Positions 1-9,409 are shown, numbered from the stretch's first letter. The stretch: DNA of 64,000 nt from an uncultured Bartonella sp. (GCA_946478665.1 CAMLCZ010000001.1:372001-436000); one strand, 5' to 3'. Numbers and translations: made by a program. The notes: generated from the sequence alone by a model not told the origin.

Positions 1-1
1 A

Positions 2-454
2 ACCATAGATAGCCGTTTACAAAAACTTGGTATTGAAATTCCGGAAGCTGTACAACCTGTCGCCAATTATGTAACAGCTGTACGCTCTGGTAATCAGCTT
101 TTTATTTCAGGTCAATTGCCACTTTCTGGCGGAAAGCCTGTTGCTGTCGGTAAAGTTGGCAGAACTGTAAGCCCTGCCCAAGCCAAGAAATCAGCTGAAG
201 CCTGTGCAATCAATATTCTTGCACAAGCCAAAGCAGCCTTAGGCTCGCTTGATAAAATCAAACGCGTTGTCAAAGTTACGGCTTTTGTCGCTGCTGACCC
301 GAATTTTACCGATATTCCACAAATCGCTAATGGCGCTTCCGACCTTTTTGTCAATGTATTGGGTGAAATTGGCAAACATGCCCGATCAGCCGTTGGTGTA
401 GCAGCACTACCTATGGATGTTCCCGTAGAAGTTGAAGCAATTCTGGAAGTTTAA
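2..454 (+). CDS. RidA family protein (partial, 5' end cut)
   Basis: The frame is open from the first bases of the window, so the start lies just upstream. About 150 residues are visible and the family is usually 125-155, so almost all of the protein is present. The C-terminal half carries the typical RidA/YjgF segment HARSAVGVAALPMDVPVEVEA, in which the arginine is the substrate-binding residue of active RidA enamine/imine deaminases. RidA proteins hydrolyse reactive 2-aminoacrylate formed by PLP enzymes; whether this paralogue does so is an inference. The stop is followed after 3 bases by the ATG of the next gene, so the two are probably co-transcribed. An internal TTG at 116 is not the real start because it would remove the first strands of the fold. 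Confidence 0.85.
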   Translation, partial: TIDSRLQKLGIEIPEAVQPVANYVTAVRSGNQLFISGQLPLSGGKPVAVGKVGRTVSPAQAKKSAEACAINILAQAKAALGSLDKIKRVVKVTAFVAADPNFTDIPQIANGASDLFVNVLGEIGKHARSAVGVAALPMDVPVEVEAILEV

Positions 455-457
455 CGG

Positions 458-1213
458 ATGCGTCTTGAGTGGCTGAAGGCAAGACCAATTGCCAACCGGG
501 GGCTTCATAACCTGAAAAAGCACATTTGGGAAAATACCCTGCCGGCTTTTGAACTTGCTGCGCTTTCCAACTTTACGATTTGTTGCGATGTGCAATTGTC
601 TCATAATGGTGTGCCAATGATATTTCATGGCACTTCATTGGAGCATATTACACACAAAAAAAACCGCATTATTGATCTATCTTCTTCTACCATTGAAGCT
701 TTACGTTTCGGCGATGGTCAGCAACAAATCATCTCGCTACAAACAATGCTGGAAACAATTGATGGTAAAGTACCAGTACTGGTCAATTTAGAAGGAAATG
801 AGGGATTGGATGCCGGCTTGATTGCCAAAGCAACCGAGTTATTGGCGCATTATAATAATAAATCAGCCGTTATGTCGGAAGATATCCATTTGTTGCGTCG
901 GTTACAGTTTTGTCACCCCTCTGTCCCTCATGGCATCAAGGCAAGAGGCAACCAACGCGTCCATATAGAACAGCATTTTTCAATGCTTGCCCATAATCTC
1001 GAATTTGTTTGTTATAAGCATAATGAAATTGCCAATCCGTTTACCCGTTTTGCAAAGCAAAAACTGTCATTACCTGTTCTGGCATGGCATATTGATAGCA
1101 AACACGATTGGGAAAAAGCAAAACGCTATGCCGATCAGATGGTGTTTGATAATTTCATTCCATGCGACCAAGACCAGTCCGAATTAGCCAAGACTATGAA
1201 TGCATTTTCTTAA
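458..1213 (+). CDS. Glycerophosphodiester phosphodiesterase family protein, probably catalytically inactive
   Basis: The 251-residue protein aligns by eye with the GDPD TIM-barrel family: an N-terminal segment with RGLH, then ENTLPAFELA, then DVQLSHNGVPMIFH. Active GDPDs hydrolyse glycerophosphodiesters using two histidines and metal-binding Glu/Asp residues. Here the usual HRG is NRG (Asn13), the usual E-x-D is C-C-D (Cys42, Asp44), and the HD after the beta strand is HG (His57, Gly58). The later catalytic EIK/EVK-type strand reads VNLEGN. So the fold looks kept while the active site is substituted. The frame is intact and the gene sits between ridA and the HIT gene, starting 3 bases after ridA. 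It may have a binding or regulatory role, or be an early pseudogene. Confidence 0.75.
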   Translation: MRLEWLKARPIANRGLHNLKKHIWENTLPAFELAALSNFTICCDVQLSHNGVPMIFHGTSLEHITHKKNRIIDLSSSTIEALRFGDGQQQIISLQTMLETIDGKVPVLVNLEGNEGLDAGLIAKATELLAHYNNKSAVMSEDIHLLRRLQFCHPSVPHGIKARGNQRVHIEQHFSMLAHNLEFVCYKHNEIANPFTRFAKQKLSLPVLAWHIDSKHDWEKAKRYADQMVFDNFIPCDQDQSELAKTMNAFS

Positions 1214-1233
1214 ATGCTGAAAGAGGTAATAAA

Positions 1234-1656
1234 ATGAATAAGACTTATGATCCTGATAACATTTTTGCCAAATTACTGCGTGGTGAAATTCCATCTGTTC
1301 GCGTTTATGAAGATGATAACGCTATTGCTTTCATGGATGTCATGCCACAAGGTGTTGGACATACGTTGATTGTACCACGTGATGGTTCACGCAATTTATT
1401 GGATGCAAAACCAGAAACTCTCGCATCTGTTATTCAGGTTGTTCAGAAAATAGCAAAAGCGGTAAAAAAAGCATTCAATGCAGATGGTGTTACTGTCATG
1501 CAATTTAACGAACCTGCAAGTGGACAGACTGTTTTTCATCTTCACTTCCATGTTATTCCGCGTTTCGAAGGTATTCCATTAAAAGAACATAGCGGTGCGA
1601 TGGCCGACGCAAAAATATTGGAAGAATCCGCAGCAAAAATACGCGCTGCGCTATAA
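1234..1656 (+). CDS. HIT family hydrolase
   Basis: A 140-residue histidine-triad protein. The signature His-x-His-x-His lies at about residues 102-106 (HLHFHVIP), where the middle histidine is the nucleophile that attacks the alpha-phosphate of nucleotide substrates. The N-terminal FAKLLRGEIPSVRVYEDD is also typical of the bacterial HINT/Fhit-like branch, which cleaves purine nucleoside phosphoramidates or dinucleotides; the true substrate cannot be read from sequence. The ATG at 1234 was chosen over an upstream in-frame start at 1162 because it is preceded by AGAGG and matches the usual family N terminus; the earlier start would overlap the preceding gene. It is the last gene of the ridA-GDPD-HIT group and faces clpA, with a shared terminator between them. 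Confidence 0.9.
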   Translation: MNKTYDPDNIFAKLLRGEIPSVRVYEDDNAIAFMDVMPQGVGHTLIVPRDGSRNLLDAKPETLASVIQVVQKIAKAVKKAFNADGVTVMQFNEPASGQTVFHLHFHVIPRFEGIPLKEHSGAMADAKILEESAAKIRAAL

Positions 1657-1704
1657 TCTTATCTTTTAGTCTTATTGCGTTTTAAGACTAAATCGCATTT
1701 TATG

Positions 1705-1750
1705 AAAAAAAGCCCGCACATCTTTTTGGTAAATGTGCAGGCTTTTATTT
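1705..1750 (-). terminator. Rho-independent terminator of clpA, possibly bidirectional
   Basis: Arms at 1712-1721 and 1733-1742 (GCCCGCACAT / ATGTGCAGGC) form a 10-bp stem flanked by A-runs on the left and T-runs on the right. On the minus-strand RNA the single mismatch becomes a G-U wobble and the stem is followed by seven Us. On the plus strand the same position is a C-A mismatch. It therefore suits clpA best but may also stop HIT-gene transcription. Confidence 0.8.
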
Positions 1751-4095
1751 TAGCTCGTTGGACTTTTTTTCCGTGTTTTTTTCGGAATATCTCCATCTTT
1801 TATCACATCGGATTTACGCTTCATCGGTTCATCTGCCGCGATGATTTCAAGAGTTAATTTTTTTGTATCCTGTGTATCAACTTCTACCCGTACTGTTCCG
1901 CCGTGACGTAACTTGCCGAAAAGTATCTCTTCTGCCAATGGCTTTTTGATATATTCCTGAATAATCCGAGAAAGCGGGCGAGCGCCCATATGGACATCAT
2001 ACCCTTTATTGGCAAGCCATTTGATTGCTGGATCCGTTAATTCGAACGTTATATCGCGATCAGTCAACTGGGCTTCCAATTGCAATATGAATTTCTGAAC
2101 AACACGATTAACCACCGCGCTAGATAATGGTTGAAAGGGTACAATCGCATCCAGACGATTACGGAATTCTGGTGGGAATAACCGGTTAATCGCTTCTACG
2201 TCATCACCTTCACGTTCAAGCTTGCCAAAGCCGATAGCAGATTTTGCCATTTCTGCAGCACCAGCATTTGTGGTCATAATCAAGATGATGTTTCTAAAGT
2301 CTATCTGTTTGCCATTATGATCCGTCAAACGGCCATGATCCATGACCTGTAACAGGATATTGTATAGATCTGGATGAGCCTTTTCAATTTCATCAAGAAG
2401 CACAACAGCATGCGGATTCTGGTCAACGGCATCTGTCAATAAACCACCCTGATCGAACCCCACATAACCGGGAGGGGCACCGATCAGGCGTGACACTGTA
2501 TGCCGTTCCATATATTCCGACATATCAAAACGCAGCAATTCAACACCAAGAGACGACGCCAATTGTTTGGCAACCTCTGTTTTGCCGACACCAGTAGGAC
2601 CAGAAAAGAGATAGCTCCCAATTGGCTTATCCGGCTCACGCAAGCCTGCGCGCGCAAGCTTGATAGATGTCGTTAGCGCTTCAATAGCTTTATCTTGGCC
2701 ATAAACAACGCGCTTTAATTCTTTTTCCAAATTGGCGAGTGTTTTTCTGTCATCGCGTGAAACCGACTTCGGCGGTATTCTTGCCATAGTCGCAATTGTT
2801 TCTTCTATCTCTTTAACGCCAATTGTTTTCTTCCGTTTGTTTTGAGGTAGCAGCATTTGCGCTGCACCCGTTTCATCAACAACATCAATGGCTTTGTCTG
2901 GTAGTTTTCTATCAGACATATAACGCGCTGAAAGCTCAACAGATGCCTTCATGGCATCATCGGTATATTTGATCTTATGGAAGTCCTCGAAATATGGCTT
3001 CAACCCCTTCAAAATTTCTATAGCATCGGGGATAGAAGGCTCATTAACATCAATCTTTTGAAAACGCCGTGCCAAGGCACGATCTTTTTCAAAAATCTGA
3101 CGATATTCTTTATAGGTCGTTGAACCAATACAGCGGATTTCACCCGACGAGAGCGCAGGTTTCAAAAGGTTGGCAGCATCCATGCTTCCCCCTGATGTCG
3201 CCCCTGCCCCAATAAGTGTATGGATTTCATCTATAAATAGAATTGCGCCAGGATAGGCTTTCAATTCCTTGACAACCTGTTTCAGGCGTTCCTCAAAATC
3301 ACCCCGATAGCGTGTTCCGGCAACCAAAACGCCCATATCCAATGAAAATATTGTTGCTTCAAGCAATACTTCCGGCACATCGCCATCAACAATGCGTTTT
3401 GCAAGTCCTTCGGCGATAGCGGTTTTTCCAACGCCCGGATCACCAACTAGAAGCGGATTATTTTTGGCGCGACGACAAAGAATTTGTATTGTCCGTGATA
3501 CTTCCTTATCACGTCCAATCAATGTGTCTATTTTACCGCTGCGGGCACGCTCATTAAGATTGATGCAATAGGAAGCGAGCGCACTTGTATCCTTTTTTGC
3601 ACTTTCAGGATCATCATCGAAAGAATCATTATCATCCAAAGGTAAAACGTGTTCTACCGAATCTGGCGTTATTCCATGCGAAATAAAATTTACCGCGTCA
3701 TAGCGGGTCATTCCCAATTCTTGCAAAAAGAAAGCAGCAAAGCTTTCGCGCTCCGCAAATATTGCCACAAGCACATTGGCGCCTGAAACTTCGTCACGTC
3801 CGGCTGACTGAACATGAATGACGGCGCGTTGGATGACGCGCTGGAAAGACGTTGTTGGTTTTGTGTCTTCCTCGTCACCAATCTGTTCATCAAGTTCAGA
3901 CTGAACATATTGCACCAAACGGGAGCGCAATTGTTCTATATCGACATTGCATGCATTAATAACTGCCTTTGCATCAACATCATCAAGAAGTGCTAGCAGC
4001 AAATGTTCCAATGTTGCATATTCTTGCCGTGCATCACTGGCAATCATAAGCGCTTTATGAAGAGATTTTTCAAGACTAGGCGTAAAAGATGGCAT
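1750..4095 (-). CDS. clpA: ATP-dependent Clp protease ATP-binding subunit ClpA
   Basis: A 781-residue class I Clp ATPase that unfolds substrates and feeds them to ClpP. The sequence shows the N domain (first ~150 residues), a first AAA+ module with Walker A GDPGVGKT and Walker B LFIDEIHTLIGAG, and a second with Walker A GPTGVGKT and the sequence VVLLDEIEKAH. There is no M-domain coiled coil of the ClpB/ClpC type between the modules, which identifies ClpA. An IGF tripeptide after the second module (KSAIGFGKLE) fits the ClpP-docking loop. The ATG at 4095 was chosen over an upstream in-frame start at 4122 because it is preceded by GAGGAAG with normal spacing and does not overlap clpS. It starts 5 bases after the clpS stop, so the adaptor and unfoldase form an operon. 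Confidence 0.97.
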   Translation of the reverse strand: MPSFTPSLEKSLHKALMIASDARQEYATLEHLLLALLDDVDAKAVINACNVDIEQLRSRLVQYVQSELDEQIGDEEDTKPTTSFQRVIQRAVIHVQSAGRDEVSGANVLVAIFAERESFAAFFLQELGMTRYDAVNFISHGITPDSVEHVLPLDDNDSFDDDPESAKKDTSALASYCINLNERARSGKIDTLIGRDKEVSRTIQILCRRAKNNPLLVGDPGVGKTAIAEGLAKRIVDGDVPEVLLEATIFSLDMGVLVAGTRYRGDFEERLKQVVKELKAYPGAILFIDEIHTLIGAGATSGGSMDAANLLKPALSSGEIRCIGSTTYKEYRQIFEKDRALARRFQKIDVNEPSIPDAIEILKGLKPYFEDFHKIKYTDDAMKASVELSARYMSDRKLPDKAIDVVDETGAAQMLLPQNKRKKTIGVKEIEETIATMARIPPKSVSRDDRKTLANLEKELKRVVYGQDKAIEALTTSIKLARAGLREPDKPIGSYLFSGPTGVGKTEVAKQLASSLGVELLRFDMSEYMERHTVSRLIGAPPGYVGFDQGGLLTDAVDQNPHAVVLLDEIEKAHPDLYNILLQVMDHGRLTDHNGKQIDFRNIILIMTTNAGAAEMAKSAIGFGKLEREGDDVEAINRLFPPEFRNRLDAIVPFQPLSSAVVNRVVQKFILQLEAQLTDRDITFELTDPAIKWLANKGYDVHMGARPLSRIIQEYIKKPLAEEILFGKLRHGGTVRVEVDTQDTKKLTLEIIAADEPMKRKSDVIKDGDIPKKTRKKSPTS

Positions 4096-4100
4096 TCCTA

Positions 4101-4469
4101 TTACTTCCTCTCCATAACGCATTGAAGTGGGTGTTGATTCTCACGCGCACAATCCATGACCTGGGTAACTTTTGTTTCTGCCACTTCGTAGGTATAGACA
4201 CCACATTCGCCAATTCCTGAACGGTGAACATTCAGCATAATACGCGTTGCTTCCTCTTTGTTTTTACGAAAGAATTTTTCCAACACATATATAACGAAAT
4301 CCATAGGGGTATAATCGTCGTTCAGCAGCAGAACCCGATAAAAATCCGGTCTTTTTAGTTTTGGACGAGCGCGCGTGGCAATACCAAACTCATGTTCTTC
4401 ATCAAAATTGCCATGATCTTCATCGTGGTGCATTGTAGATTTTATCCAACCCATTCGCTTGGCTACCAA
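4101..4469 (-). CDS. clpS: ATP-dependent Clp protease adaptor ClpS
   Basis: A 122-residue (or about 110-residue) adaptor that binds N-degron residues and delivers substrates to ClpA. Recognisable features are [20 protein letters not shown], which forms the specificity pocket and contains the conserved Asn-Asp pair, followed by the [20 protein letters not shown] segment whose histidine helps bind the N-terminal amine. The first ~40 residues are acidic and His/Asp-rich, and alternative ATGs at codons 6 and 13 are possible starts. The gene lies immediately upstream of clpA, the classical arrangement. A divergent promoter region of about 270 bases separates it from the carboxypeptidase gene. Confidence 0.95.
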   Translation of the reverse strand: MVAKRMGWIKSTMHHDEDHGNFDEEHEFGIATRARPKLKRPDFYRVLLLNDDYTPMDFVIYVLEKFFRKNKEEATRIMLNVHRSGIGECGVYTYEVAETKVTQVMDCARENQHPLQCVMERK

Positions 4470-4740
4470 CTTATTCTTAGCTTTGTTGTCATGTAATATA
4501 TTTTAATTGAATTTTAAGCCCTTAAGATGGCATTGCAACAAGTGTTTCACCCTTTTTCATTGAAAAAACAGCGGTCAAAAACATTTGATCCAAGAATTTT
4601 TAAAAAAAATGCTGCCATAAACGGATTGGTAACGCTGTGTGACTAGTTTGCCCCAATACCTCACGTCGGATTAACATCTGGCGCAATTTTTGTCGGGCAG
4701 AAAAAGGGTCAAAAAAGTGTATGAAGCCTATAAAACTCTC

Positions 4741-6123
4741 ATGAGTTTTCTTAGCAAGATAACAATTGGTGCAATTGCCCTGTCTCTATCGGTTGCGTAT
4801 GCACACAGTACTCCACAAGGTGCTTATGCAGATAAATATGCCGCAATTGTTATTGATGCTAATACAGGACAGACACTATTTGACGTTAATTCCAATGCCC
4901 GTCGATACCCTGCATCTTTGACAAAAATGATGACCCTTTATTTGCTGTTTGAAGCCATGCAGGCTGGCCGCGTATCGCCCAATACACCGATACCCGTTTC
5001 TGCCTATGCCGCGGCCCAACCGCCTACAAAAATTGGTTTTAGAGCAGGCCAAACGATCCCTGCTGAATTGGCGGCAAAAGCACTTATAACCAAATCTGCC
5101 AATGACGTTGCGACAGCTATTGGGGAGTATCTTGGTGGTTCAGAAGAGCGTTTTGCACAAATTATGACAGCCAAGGCTAGACGGCTTGGCATGATGAACA
5201 CCAATTTTGCAAATGCTTCTGGCTTGCCTGATGTCAACAATTATTCAACCGCACGAGACCTTGCTATTCTATCGCTTGCATTAAGAGAACATTTTCCGCA
5301 GCAATATGAATGGTTTAAGACAACAAGCTTTCAATTTCGCGGACAAACAATCAACGGACATAACCATCTTGTTAAAAACATGGATGGAGTTGATGGCATA
5401 AAAACTGGTTACACCAAAATGTCGGGGAGCAATCTTGCAACATCAATGCGTATGAACGGTCGCTCAATCGTTGCCGTGGTTATGGGCGGACGATCTTCGG
5501 CTTTGCGTGATGCACATATGGCCGAACTATTGCGCCGATATTTGCCGCAAGCAAGCCGTAGCAAAGCACGCGCACCACTGATTGCTGCCACACAATATGA
5601 CTTACCGCACGATAATGCGCCAATTCCAGTTTTAAAAAACGCACCATCTGAACAACAAAATGATGCAACACAGGATAAAAGCACGGTTATGGTAGCGGCA
5701 CTTGCTAATGAAACTACATCTACCAAACCGGCTGTGAGTGAAATCAACAAGGCTGTTGTTTCTGATTCTGCTACAAAAACCGTAGCACCTGTAGAAACGC
5801 CAAAGGAATCAGCGCAAGAGAAGATAGATCCTGTTGTTACATCTTCAGCGCCAACTAATACCCGCACAAAGCAATCAGGTTGGACAATCCAGATAGGCTC
5901 ACTTCCTAATCAGGAACAAGCCAATACAATGCTTGCAAATGCCGCTCGCGCAGCCGGCAACCGTGTACTTGCTAGTGCCACACCGTCAACGCAAGTGACT
6001 GCCAAACACGGACAGCAATATTATCGCGCGCGCTTTGTTGGATTTCCGACAAAAAAAGCTGCTTTGGAGGCATGTATCGTTTTAAAGAAAGCAAATTTTA
6101 ACTGCTATGCTTTATCACAATAA
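4741..6123 (+). CDS. D-alanyl-D-alanine carboxypeptidase with SPOR domain
   Basis: A 460-residue penicillin-binding protein of the DacA/DacF (peptidase S11) family that trims the terminal D-Ala from peptidoglycan stem peptides in the periplasm. The catalytic motifs are present: SLTK at about residues 59-62, SAN at 119-121 and KTG near 220. An N-terminal signal peptide covers roughly the first 30 residues. A Thr/Ala-rich linker follows the catalytic domain and a SPOR domain (GWTIQIGSLPNQEQANTML onward) ends the protein; SPOR domains bind denuded septal glycan, suggesting action at the division site. The ATG at 4741 was preferred to a TTG at 4690 because it places the signal peptide at the N terminus. 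It is divergent from clpSA. Confidence 0.92.
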   Translation: MSFLSKITIGAIALSLSVAYAHSTPQGAYADKYAAIVIDANTGQTLFDVNSNARRYPASLTKMMTLYLLFEAMQAGRVSPNTPIPVSAYAAAQPPTKIGFRAGQTIPAELAAKALITKSANDVATAIGEYLGGSEERFAQIMTAKARRLGMMNTNFANASGLPDVNNYSTARDLAILSLALREHFPQQYEWFKTTSFQFRGQTINGHNHLVKNMDGVDGIKTGYTKMSGSNLATSMRMNGRSIVAVVMGGRSSALRDAHMAELLRRYLPQASRSKARAPLIAATQYDLPHDNAPIPVLKNAPSEQQNDATQDKSTVMVAALANETTSTKPAVSEINKAVVSDSATKTVAPVETPKESAQEKIDPVVTSSAPTNTRTKQSGWTIQIGSLPNQEQANTMLANAARAAGNRVLASATPSTQVTAKHGQQYYRARFVGFPTKKAALEACIVLKKANFNCYALSQ

Positions 6124-6162
6124 TTGTAACAGTAATTGAGTTCTGCGTATAAGGTTACCATA

Positions 6163-6438
6163 ATGGCTAATGCTCTCAGTTTAGATCCCAAACGTGGTTT
6201 GAACGTTTCTGAAAGATCTTTGTTGACATTGCGTTCACTGCAAGATGCAGCTGCCAAGCTCGCAGATCTAAAAAATACGCCTTATGGTTTAAGCACCCTT
6301 TCGCTCATTAACCTGCTGATATGCCAAGCACAGAGAAATCGCCGCTTGGCAATGGATCCTGTTCGTATCCACTTAAGAGTTTCAAGTAGCCAAGGCTCGT
6401 TTGGTGTAAAATTGCGCCTTGGTGCTACAAACCTTTAA
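6163..6438 (+). CDS. Hypothetical protein, 91 aa
   Basis: A short soluble protein with no motif I recognise. It starts MANALSLDPKRGLNVSER and has no signal peptide or membrane segment; the middle is Leu/Ala-rich and probably helical, the C-terminal third (PVRIHLRVSSSQGSFGVKL) looks like beta strands. The ATG at 6163 is used because it is preceded by AAGG about 10 bases upstream; an earlier in-frame start at 6136 lies only 12 bases after the carboxypeptidase stop. It probably shares the transcript of that gene. Codon use looks like that of the neighbours, which supports a real gene. Confidence 0.55.
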   Translation: MANALSLDPKRGLNVSERSLLTLRSLQDAAAKLADLKNTPYGLSTLSLINLLICQAQRNRRLAMDPVRIHLRVSSSQGSFGVKLRLGATNL

Positions 6439-6459
6439 GCGACGACAAACAAAAGATTT

Positions 6460-6891
6460 TTAAAGCAAACCAAGATCCGCCAATTCTTGCCGTAACTCTG
6501 CAGGCAACTGATTTTTCCCATTTGAATTTTCGTCCATTGGCGCATCATCAGGCTTTAGGTAACGCCACCCTTGAAAAGCACGCCTTGGTTGCCAAGCTGT
6601 CAAAATAATTTTAGGTTCCAGTACCAAATGGCAGCGTTGAATACCGTCTGTATCGGTAAAGGGTCTGATATCCAATAATTTTTGTCGGCATTGAACATTG
6701 CCTTTCATAACCCAATAAAGCGAGCCGCCATCGAGCAGTTCATCCACCTGTTTAGGGACCATTCGCGTTGTGTGCATTTGTTCGGGCTTTTGACCGTCCG
6801 CACGCATTTCTGCCATACGATAATCAATCCACGCTGCCAGTTCCTCTGGAGAGGAACACCCTACACATAACTTTATCAAATGAAGTGTCAT
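6460..6891 (-). CDS. DUF1489 family protein
   Basis: A 143-residue protein that matches the alphaproteobacterial DUF1489 family by its N terminus MTLHLIKLCVGCSS and its conserved HTTRMVPKQVDELLDGGSLYWV segment. The function of the family is unknown to me. It has no signal peptide or membrane segment, so it is likely cytoplasmic. The ATG at 6891 was chosen over an in-frame codon at 6906 because it matches the family start and follows AGAAAAG. It starts only 8 bases beyond the sdaA stop, so it is very probably translated from the sdaA message. Confidence 0.8.
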   Translation of the reverse strand: MTLHLIKLCVGCSSPEELAAWIDYRMAEMRADGQKPEQMHTTRMVPKQVDELLDGGSLYWVMKGNVQCRQKLLDIRPFTDTDGIQRCHLVLEPKIILTAWQPRRAFQGWRYLKPDDAPMDENSNGKNQLPAELRQELADLGLL

Positions 6892-6899
6892 TGTCTTTT

Positions 6900-8297
6900 C
6901 TAACAATCGGTAACGTTGACAGCCAATCCGCCTTTACTGGTTTCTTTATAACGTTCGCTCATATCATGCCCCGTTTGACGCATGGTTTCAATGCAGGCAT
7001 CTAGCGAAACAAAATGTGTTCCGTCACCATGTAACGCCAGTGACGCCGCCGTTACAGCCTTAACAGCCCCCAAGGCATTGCGTTCTATGCATGGTACCTG
7101 TACCAAACCAGCCACCGGATCACATGTCATGCCCAAATGATGCTCAAGGGCAATTTCAGCAGCATTTTCAATCTGATGAGCGTTTCCTCCCAAAGCGGCG
7201 GTTAGTCCTGCCGCTGCCATTGACGATGCTGAGCCGACTTCTCCCTGACAGCCGACTTCCGCACCAGAGATTGAGGCATTGTGTTTGATAACGCCACCAA
7301 TTGCCGCAGCAGTAAGCAGAAAATTATGAACACCCTCACGATCGGCATTGTTGCAGAACTTCATATAATACCGAATAACTGCCGGTATAACGCCAGCTGC
7401 ACCATTTGTAGGCGCTGTCACCACGCGCCCACCAACAGCATTTTCCTCATTAACAGCGATTGCATAGACAGAAAGATAATCATTAGCAATCAATGGATTG
7501 TTGCGGTTATTTTTCCAGTCATCTTCAAGCTTCTGATAAAGCCGTTTTGCACGCCGTTTTACATGTAAGCCACCTGGCAATTCTCCATCATGCGATAGTC
7601 CACGATCAACGCATTGAGCCATTGCATCGAATATCGCGTCCAATCCTTTATCAAGTTCTACGGAAGTCAGCGATTTTTCTTCGTTTGCCCGCTTCATTTG
7701 GGCAATCGTCAAACCGGATTGCTCTGCCATGTTAAGCATTGCGCGCGCAGTATCAAATGGAAAAGGAACGTCAAGTTTTACATCATTGGCGTCATGGCGC
7801 ACACGATTTAATTCATCTTCTGTGACAACAAATCCGCCGCCGATGGAATAATAAACACGGCGAATAAGGACAACGCCGTTAGGATCCAACCCCTCATATA
7901 CCAAACCATTTGTATGGCCGGAAAGAATGTTTTCATAATCAAATATAAGGTCGGTTTGCGGATCAAATTTATAAGTTGGATGACCAGCGACATTAATTAC
8001 TTTTTGCTTATTAACCTGCTCAACCAATGTATCCATGTCATCCGGGTTAATGCTTGCAGGGGAAAACCCTAACAGCCCCAATATGACCGCCCTATCCGTT
8101 GCGTGTCCTTTACCGGTATATGCAAGCGAACCATGGAGGGATACACGCAATTGAGTGACAGCTGTGTGCGCTGGTTTTGGCCAGTTATCTGATGCGATCT
8201 CGTCCAAAAACATATTGGACGCCACCATTGGTCCCATTGTATGGGAACTTGATGGACCAACACCAATTTTAAAAAGATCAAAAACAGAAAGAAACAT
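6900..8297 (-). CDS. sdaA: L-serine ammonia-lyase (iron-sulfur dependent)
   Basis: A 465-residue single-chain L-serine dehydratase that converts L-serine to pyruvate and ammonia. It has the N-terminal signature [20 protein letters not shown] and the C-terminal catalytic half with the cysteines [25 protein letters not shown], which bind a [4Fe-4S] cluster in SdaA/SdaB enzymes. Length and domain order (beta then alpha domain fused) are those of the proteobacterial type, not the split Bacillus type. The ATG at 8297 is taken as start; a GTG two codons earlier (8303) is in frame and cannot be excluded. The DUF1489 gene follows directly. Confidence 0.95.
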   Translation of the reverse strand: MFLSVFDLFKIGVGPSSSHTMGPMVASNMFLDEIASDNWPKPAHTAVTQLRVSLHGSLAYTGKGHATDRAVILGLLGFSPASINPDDMDTLVEQVNKQKVINVAGHPTYKFDPQTDLIFDYENILSGHTNGLVYEGLDPNGVVLIRRVYYSIGGGFVVTEDELNRVRHDANDVKLDVPFPFDTARAMLNMAEQSGLTIAQMKRANEEKSLTSVELDKGLDAIFDAMAQCVDRGLSHDGELPGGLHVKRRAKRLYQKLEDDWKNNRNNPLIANDYLSVYAIAVNEENAVGGRVVTAPTNGAAGVIPAVIRYYMKFCNNADREGVHNFLLTAAAIGGVIKHNASISGAEVGCQGEVGSASSMAAAGLTAALGGNAHQIENAAEIALEHHLGMTCDPVAGLVQVPCIERNALGAVKAVTAASLALHGDGTHFVSLDACIETMRQTGHDMSERYKETSKGGLAVNVTDC

Positions 8298-8359
8298 AGG
8301 CACGATCAGTTAAATTGTTCAAAGCCTATATATAATCTATCTTATGTCTGTTGTCGCCG

Positions 8360-8461
8360 TTAAAATCCGATTGTCAAATAACCAAGAACGATAATTCCGA
8401 CGAGTGCGATTGTCGCACGTACAGCCACTGCCCAGCATGATTTCTCAACTGTATTTTCCAT
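8360..8461 (-). CDS. Small single-pass membrane protein, 33 aa (predicted)
   Basis: A short ORF in the sdaA-nitroreductase gap encodes a protein beginning MENTVEKSCWAVAVRA and continuing through a hydrophobic stretch (ATIALVGIIVLGYLTIG) to a terminal Phe. The start is preceded by AAGG at suitable spacing. The pattern of a charged N terminus, one transmembrane helix of about 17 residues and no cytoplasmic tail is typical of bacterial small membrane proteins. The ORF is too short for routine gene calling. I do not recognise a family. It lies upstream of sdaA on the same strand, about 60 bases from the sdaA start, so its transcript could run into sdaA. Confidence 0.55.
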   Translation of the reverse strand: MENTVEKSCWAVAVRATIALVGIIVLGYLTIGF

Positions 8462-8631
8462 AAATACCTTCGTATTATTTTATGACATTATGCATATCGC
8501 ACTGTATTCATGGCGCAGCTATATATATGTTTGGCATATTACACAATGTTAAAAAATGATTAACATTGTGAATTATCCACCTGTTTTTATCCGTTAAAAC
8601 AAGTTTTCATGTCTGTATTTTATTAACTGTC

Positions 8632-9312
8632 TTATTCACTTACAAAGCGTACGAACTCATCCAGTGGCACCCTCTCTGTCGGAAAACAGTTTTCTGGCGC
8701 ATTTTCATCGCGATATCCCAATGCCATACCGCAAATAATTTGCCGATTATCTGGTATATCTAGTTCTTGTGATATTCTTTCATGATATTCGGAAAATGCC
8801 GCTTGAATACATGTATCAAGGCCGAAGCTTCTTGCCACAAGGGCTACAGTTTGTAGAAAACCACCCAGATCAAGCCAGCTTCCCATTTCCATATCACGAT
8901 CCATCGTAAAAATAAGACCAACGGGCGCACCGAAAAACATAAAGTTTTTTGCCTGTTGATGCGTAATTTTACTGCGTTCCGCCCGTGCAATGCCAAGTGA
9001 CCGGTATAAATCCCAGCCCAATTTCCGTCGCCTTGACAAATAAGGTTCTCGCCAATCCTTGGGGTAAAATTGATATTCACACTCTTCCTTGATGCCAGAG
9101 AGCGCCAACTCGAAAAGCGTCTTTCCTAATTTTTCCAGAGCGCCGCCACTGAGCACGATAACCTGCCAAGGTTGTAGATTTGCGCCTGATGGCGCACGAG
9201 AAGAAAGTGTTAGAATATTTTTGACTATTTCAAGATCAACATCTTTCTCCGCGTAAGCACGTATCGATCTACGGCTATTGATTACGTCACAAAATTTCTC
9301 GATGTCGGTCAT
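8632..9312 (-). CDS. Nitroreductase family protein
   Basis: A 226-residue FMN-dependent oxidoreductase of the nitroreductase superfamily. The N-terminal INSRRSIRAY and SRAPSGANLQPWQVIVLSG segments are the FMN-phosphate and isoalloxazine binding signatures, and MALGYRDENAPENCF near the end is the family's C-terminal FMN-binding loop. It most resembles the broad group of nitrobenzoate/quinone reductases; its substrate is unknown. BluB was considered because of the general fold but no special BluB feature is evident. It is expressed alone, divergent from the DUF1624 gene with a 97-base gap. Confidence 0.88.
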   Translation of the reverse strand: MTDIEKFCDVINSRRSIRAYAEKDVDLEIVKNILTLSSRAPSGANLQPWQVIVLSGGALEKLGKTLFELALSGIKEECEYQFYPKDWREPYLSRRRKLGWDLYRSLGIARAERSKITHQQAKNFMFFGAPVGLIFTMDRDMEMGSWLDLGGFLQTVALVARSFGLDTCIQAAFSEYHERISQELDIPDNRQIICGMALGYRDENAPENCFPTERVPLDEFVRFVSE

Positions 9313-9409
9313 TTAAACGGCCTTTCGCCCACAAGAAAATAGATATGTTCCACCCCGTCTTATAGCAAAGTTATCAACTTATGCTAAATAGATAGCAAAG
9401 GACACCAAG

